Positions 5,576 to 6,547 of a stretch of DNA of 6,547 bases are shown piece by piece. The position numbers and the translations under genes are program-made. Under the pieces are notes generated by a model, which worked only from the letters and a program-made list of their open reading frames with translations, was not told the origin of the DNA and searched no databases. Source of the DNA: JBMNOU01 sp050943215. GTDB taxonomy: Bacteria > Bacillota > Clostridia > Christensenellales > SZUA-584. The stretch's first letter is position 1, and the number at the start of each line of letters is the position of its first letter. The stretch covers positions 1 through 6,547 of the forward strand of contig JBMNOU010000085.1 of assembly GCA_050943215.1 (NCBI GenBank), read 5' to 3'.

Positions 5576-6547
5576 TTAATCTCTTTTTTTTGCATATATA
5601 ATAATCTCCTTTAGCTTTCCCTTATCATTTCCGTTTGAATTTGACTTGTATCTACGAAATGGCATAAAAAAGTAGTTTACATCAGCTATCTTTTTCAATT
5701 GATCACCAAGTTCTTGATAATTAATAATTCCGTCTGTATTATAGCTAATGTAAATATTCTTAAACCTTGCACGCTCTACTATATTAAGTAATGCCGGCAA
5801 GGCTTTATCTTTCATACAAAATGGTGACAATTTGTCCTGATATGGCCGTCTACCTGTTAACCCATAAATTGCAGGACTATCGTATTCAGTTACCGTTTCA
5901 AGAATATGATAATATGGAGGATATTGCCTGCTGTTGTAAGGCGGATCAAGATACAATATATCACCACTTACATCATTAATTATCTCAAATATGTCTTTAT
6001 TAAAGCATTCATTATTCATTCCGTTATTTATAAAAGATGATGGGATGAGTTTAATAGGTTTATATTTTCGTTGGTCATCAATTTTTAAAAAAGCTCCATA
6101 CGTTCCAGATATATTTGAAACGCGTGTAACCGCATTTACAAGATCAGCACACAAGAGATAAAACATATCCGAATTAATTTTGCCTTCTTTTTTCCATCTC
6201 TCAATACATCTCCTAATTGCATCTATCTTCAATGCGTTCTCGGGTGAAAAATAATTTCTTTGAAATTTCTTTTCTTTCGTCCCTTCTAAACAGTACTCGT
6301 AATAGATGAACCCTTCCTCGCCTTGAAGATTGTTGAGCTCATCAATTGCTTCATAGTAATTAATAAAGCAACAAGGTTCTTTATTTAACTTTATTCTTGC
6401 TAATTGGAGGGCGTATGAAAATGACATATAATCATTTGTAATTAACTTTGCTCCCAGTGATTTAAACATTTCTGCTACTACAACCGTACCTGAAAACAGA
6501 TCAGCTACCGTAGAATCAGAAATGTTACCATATGTTTTACTTACTGT
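5576..6547 (-). CDS. D12-class adenine-specific DNA methyltransferase, 5' end beyond right edge
   Basis: An open minus-strand frame of 323 codons runs from the right window edge to TAA 5578-5576. The first visible residues include the SAM-binding motif I, DLFSGTVVVAEMF (residues 16-28 of the visible part), which lies upstream of the first internal ATG (6469). The gene therefore starts outside the window. Other motifs: NYFSPENALKIDAIR, SGTYGAFLK, the catalytic motif IV DPPY (201-204) within LYLDPPYNSRQY, then YHILETVTEYDSP, GLTGRRPY and ISYNTDG. D12 enzymes transfer a methyl group to N6 of adenine within a recognition site. The DPPYNxRQY and YHxLETxxxYDxP pattern recalls the M.FokI-like branch found in restriction-modification systems. 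Only about 20-30 residues are likely missing. The gene is visibly AT-richer than the surface operon, which fits horizontal transfer. No intact endonuclease is seen; it may lie to the right or be lost. Confidence 0.88.
   Translation of the reverse strand, partial: TVSKTYGNISDSTVADLFSGTVVVAEMFKSLGAKLITNDYMSFSYALQLARIKLNKEPCCFINYYEAIDELNNLQGEEGFIYYEYCLEGTKEKKFQRNYFSPENALKIDAIRRCIERWKKEGKINSDMFYLLCADLVNAVTRVSNISGTYGAFLKIDDQRKYKPIKLIPSSFINNGMNNECFNKDIFEIINDVSGDILYLDPPYNSRQYPPYYHILETVTEYDSPAIYGLTGRRPYQDKLSPFCMKDKALPALLNIVERARFKNIYISYNTDGIINYQELGDQLKKIADVNYFFMPFRRYKSNSNGNDKGKLKEIIIYAKKRD

Noticed and set aside
5791..5979. Plus-strand 62-residue frame
   Set aside because: It is antisense to the D12 methyltransferase across its catalytic DPPY region.
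1..6547. CRISPR array, tRNA, rRNA or complete insertion sequence
   Set aside because: No regularly spaced long repeats, no tRNA-like cloverleaf with a T-loop GTTCGA pattern, no rRNA-like conserved stretch and no intact transposase were seen on either strand.

Overview
The window looks like a chromosomal stretch of a low-to-mid GC Gram-positive anaerobe, most likely a Clostridia-type Firmicute. This rests on AGGAGG-like ribosome binding sites, a Listeria-Bacteroides repeat and LamG-bearing secreted proteins, and a MalT-like STAND regulator. I cannot name a species.

Layout. (1) Positions 1-1249, minus strand: the N-terminal 416 codons of a large MalT/LuxR-type STAND ATPase regulator that runs off the left edge. 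(2) 1250-1464: an AT-rich divergent promoter region with short direct repeats and -10-like boxes for both directions. (3) 1465-4951, plus strand: an apparent operon of four genes. These are a small cysteine-rich zinc-ribbon-like protein, a 654-residue secreted multidomain protein (LamG, cadherin-like, Listeria-Bacteroides repeat, C-terminal VDVTWGSM module), a membrane-anchored protein with an outside domain, and a 173-residue secreted protein built almost entirely of the same VDVTWGSM module. A hairpin follows the last gene. (4) About 4952-5575: a gene-poor stretch with short coding remnants, a terminator and AT-rich palindromes. It looks like the scar of a mobile or deleted segment. (5) 5393-6547, minus strand: a D12-class adenine-specific DNA methyltransferase whose 5' end is beyond the right edge. 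Directly downstream is a 50-codon open frame that looks like the beheaded start of a second DNA methyltransferase. Together they suggest a decayed restriction-modification locus. This part is visibly more AT-rich than the operon.

How they may work together. The divergent ATPase regulator is the obvious candidate controller of the surface operon; this is inferred from position only. The first and last large products share a C-terminal beta-rich module and both have cleavable signal peptides, with a membrane-anchored partner encoded between them. One reading is a secreted assembly: an abundant small subunit, a large adhesin-like subunit with a carbohydrate/protein-binding LamG domain, and a membrane accessory protein. 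None carries a visible LPXTG sorting signal. The function is not established by the sequence.
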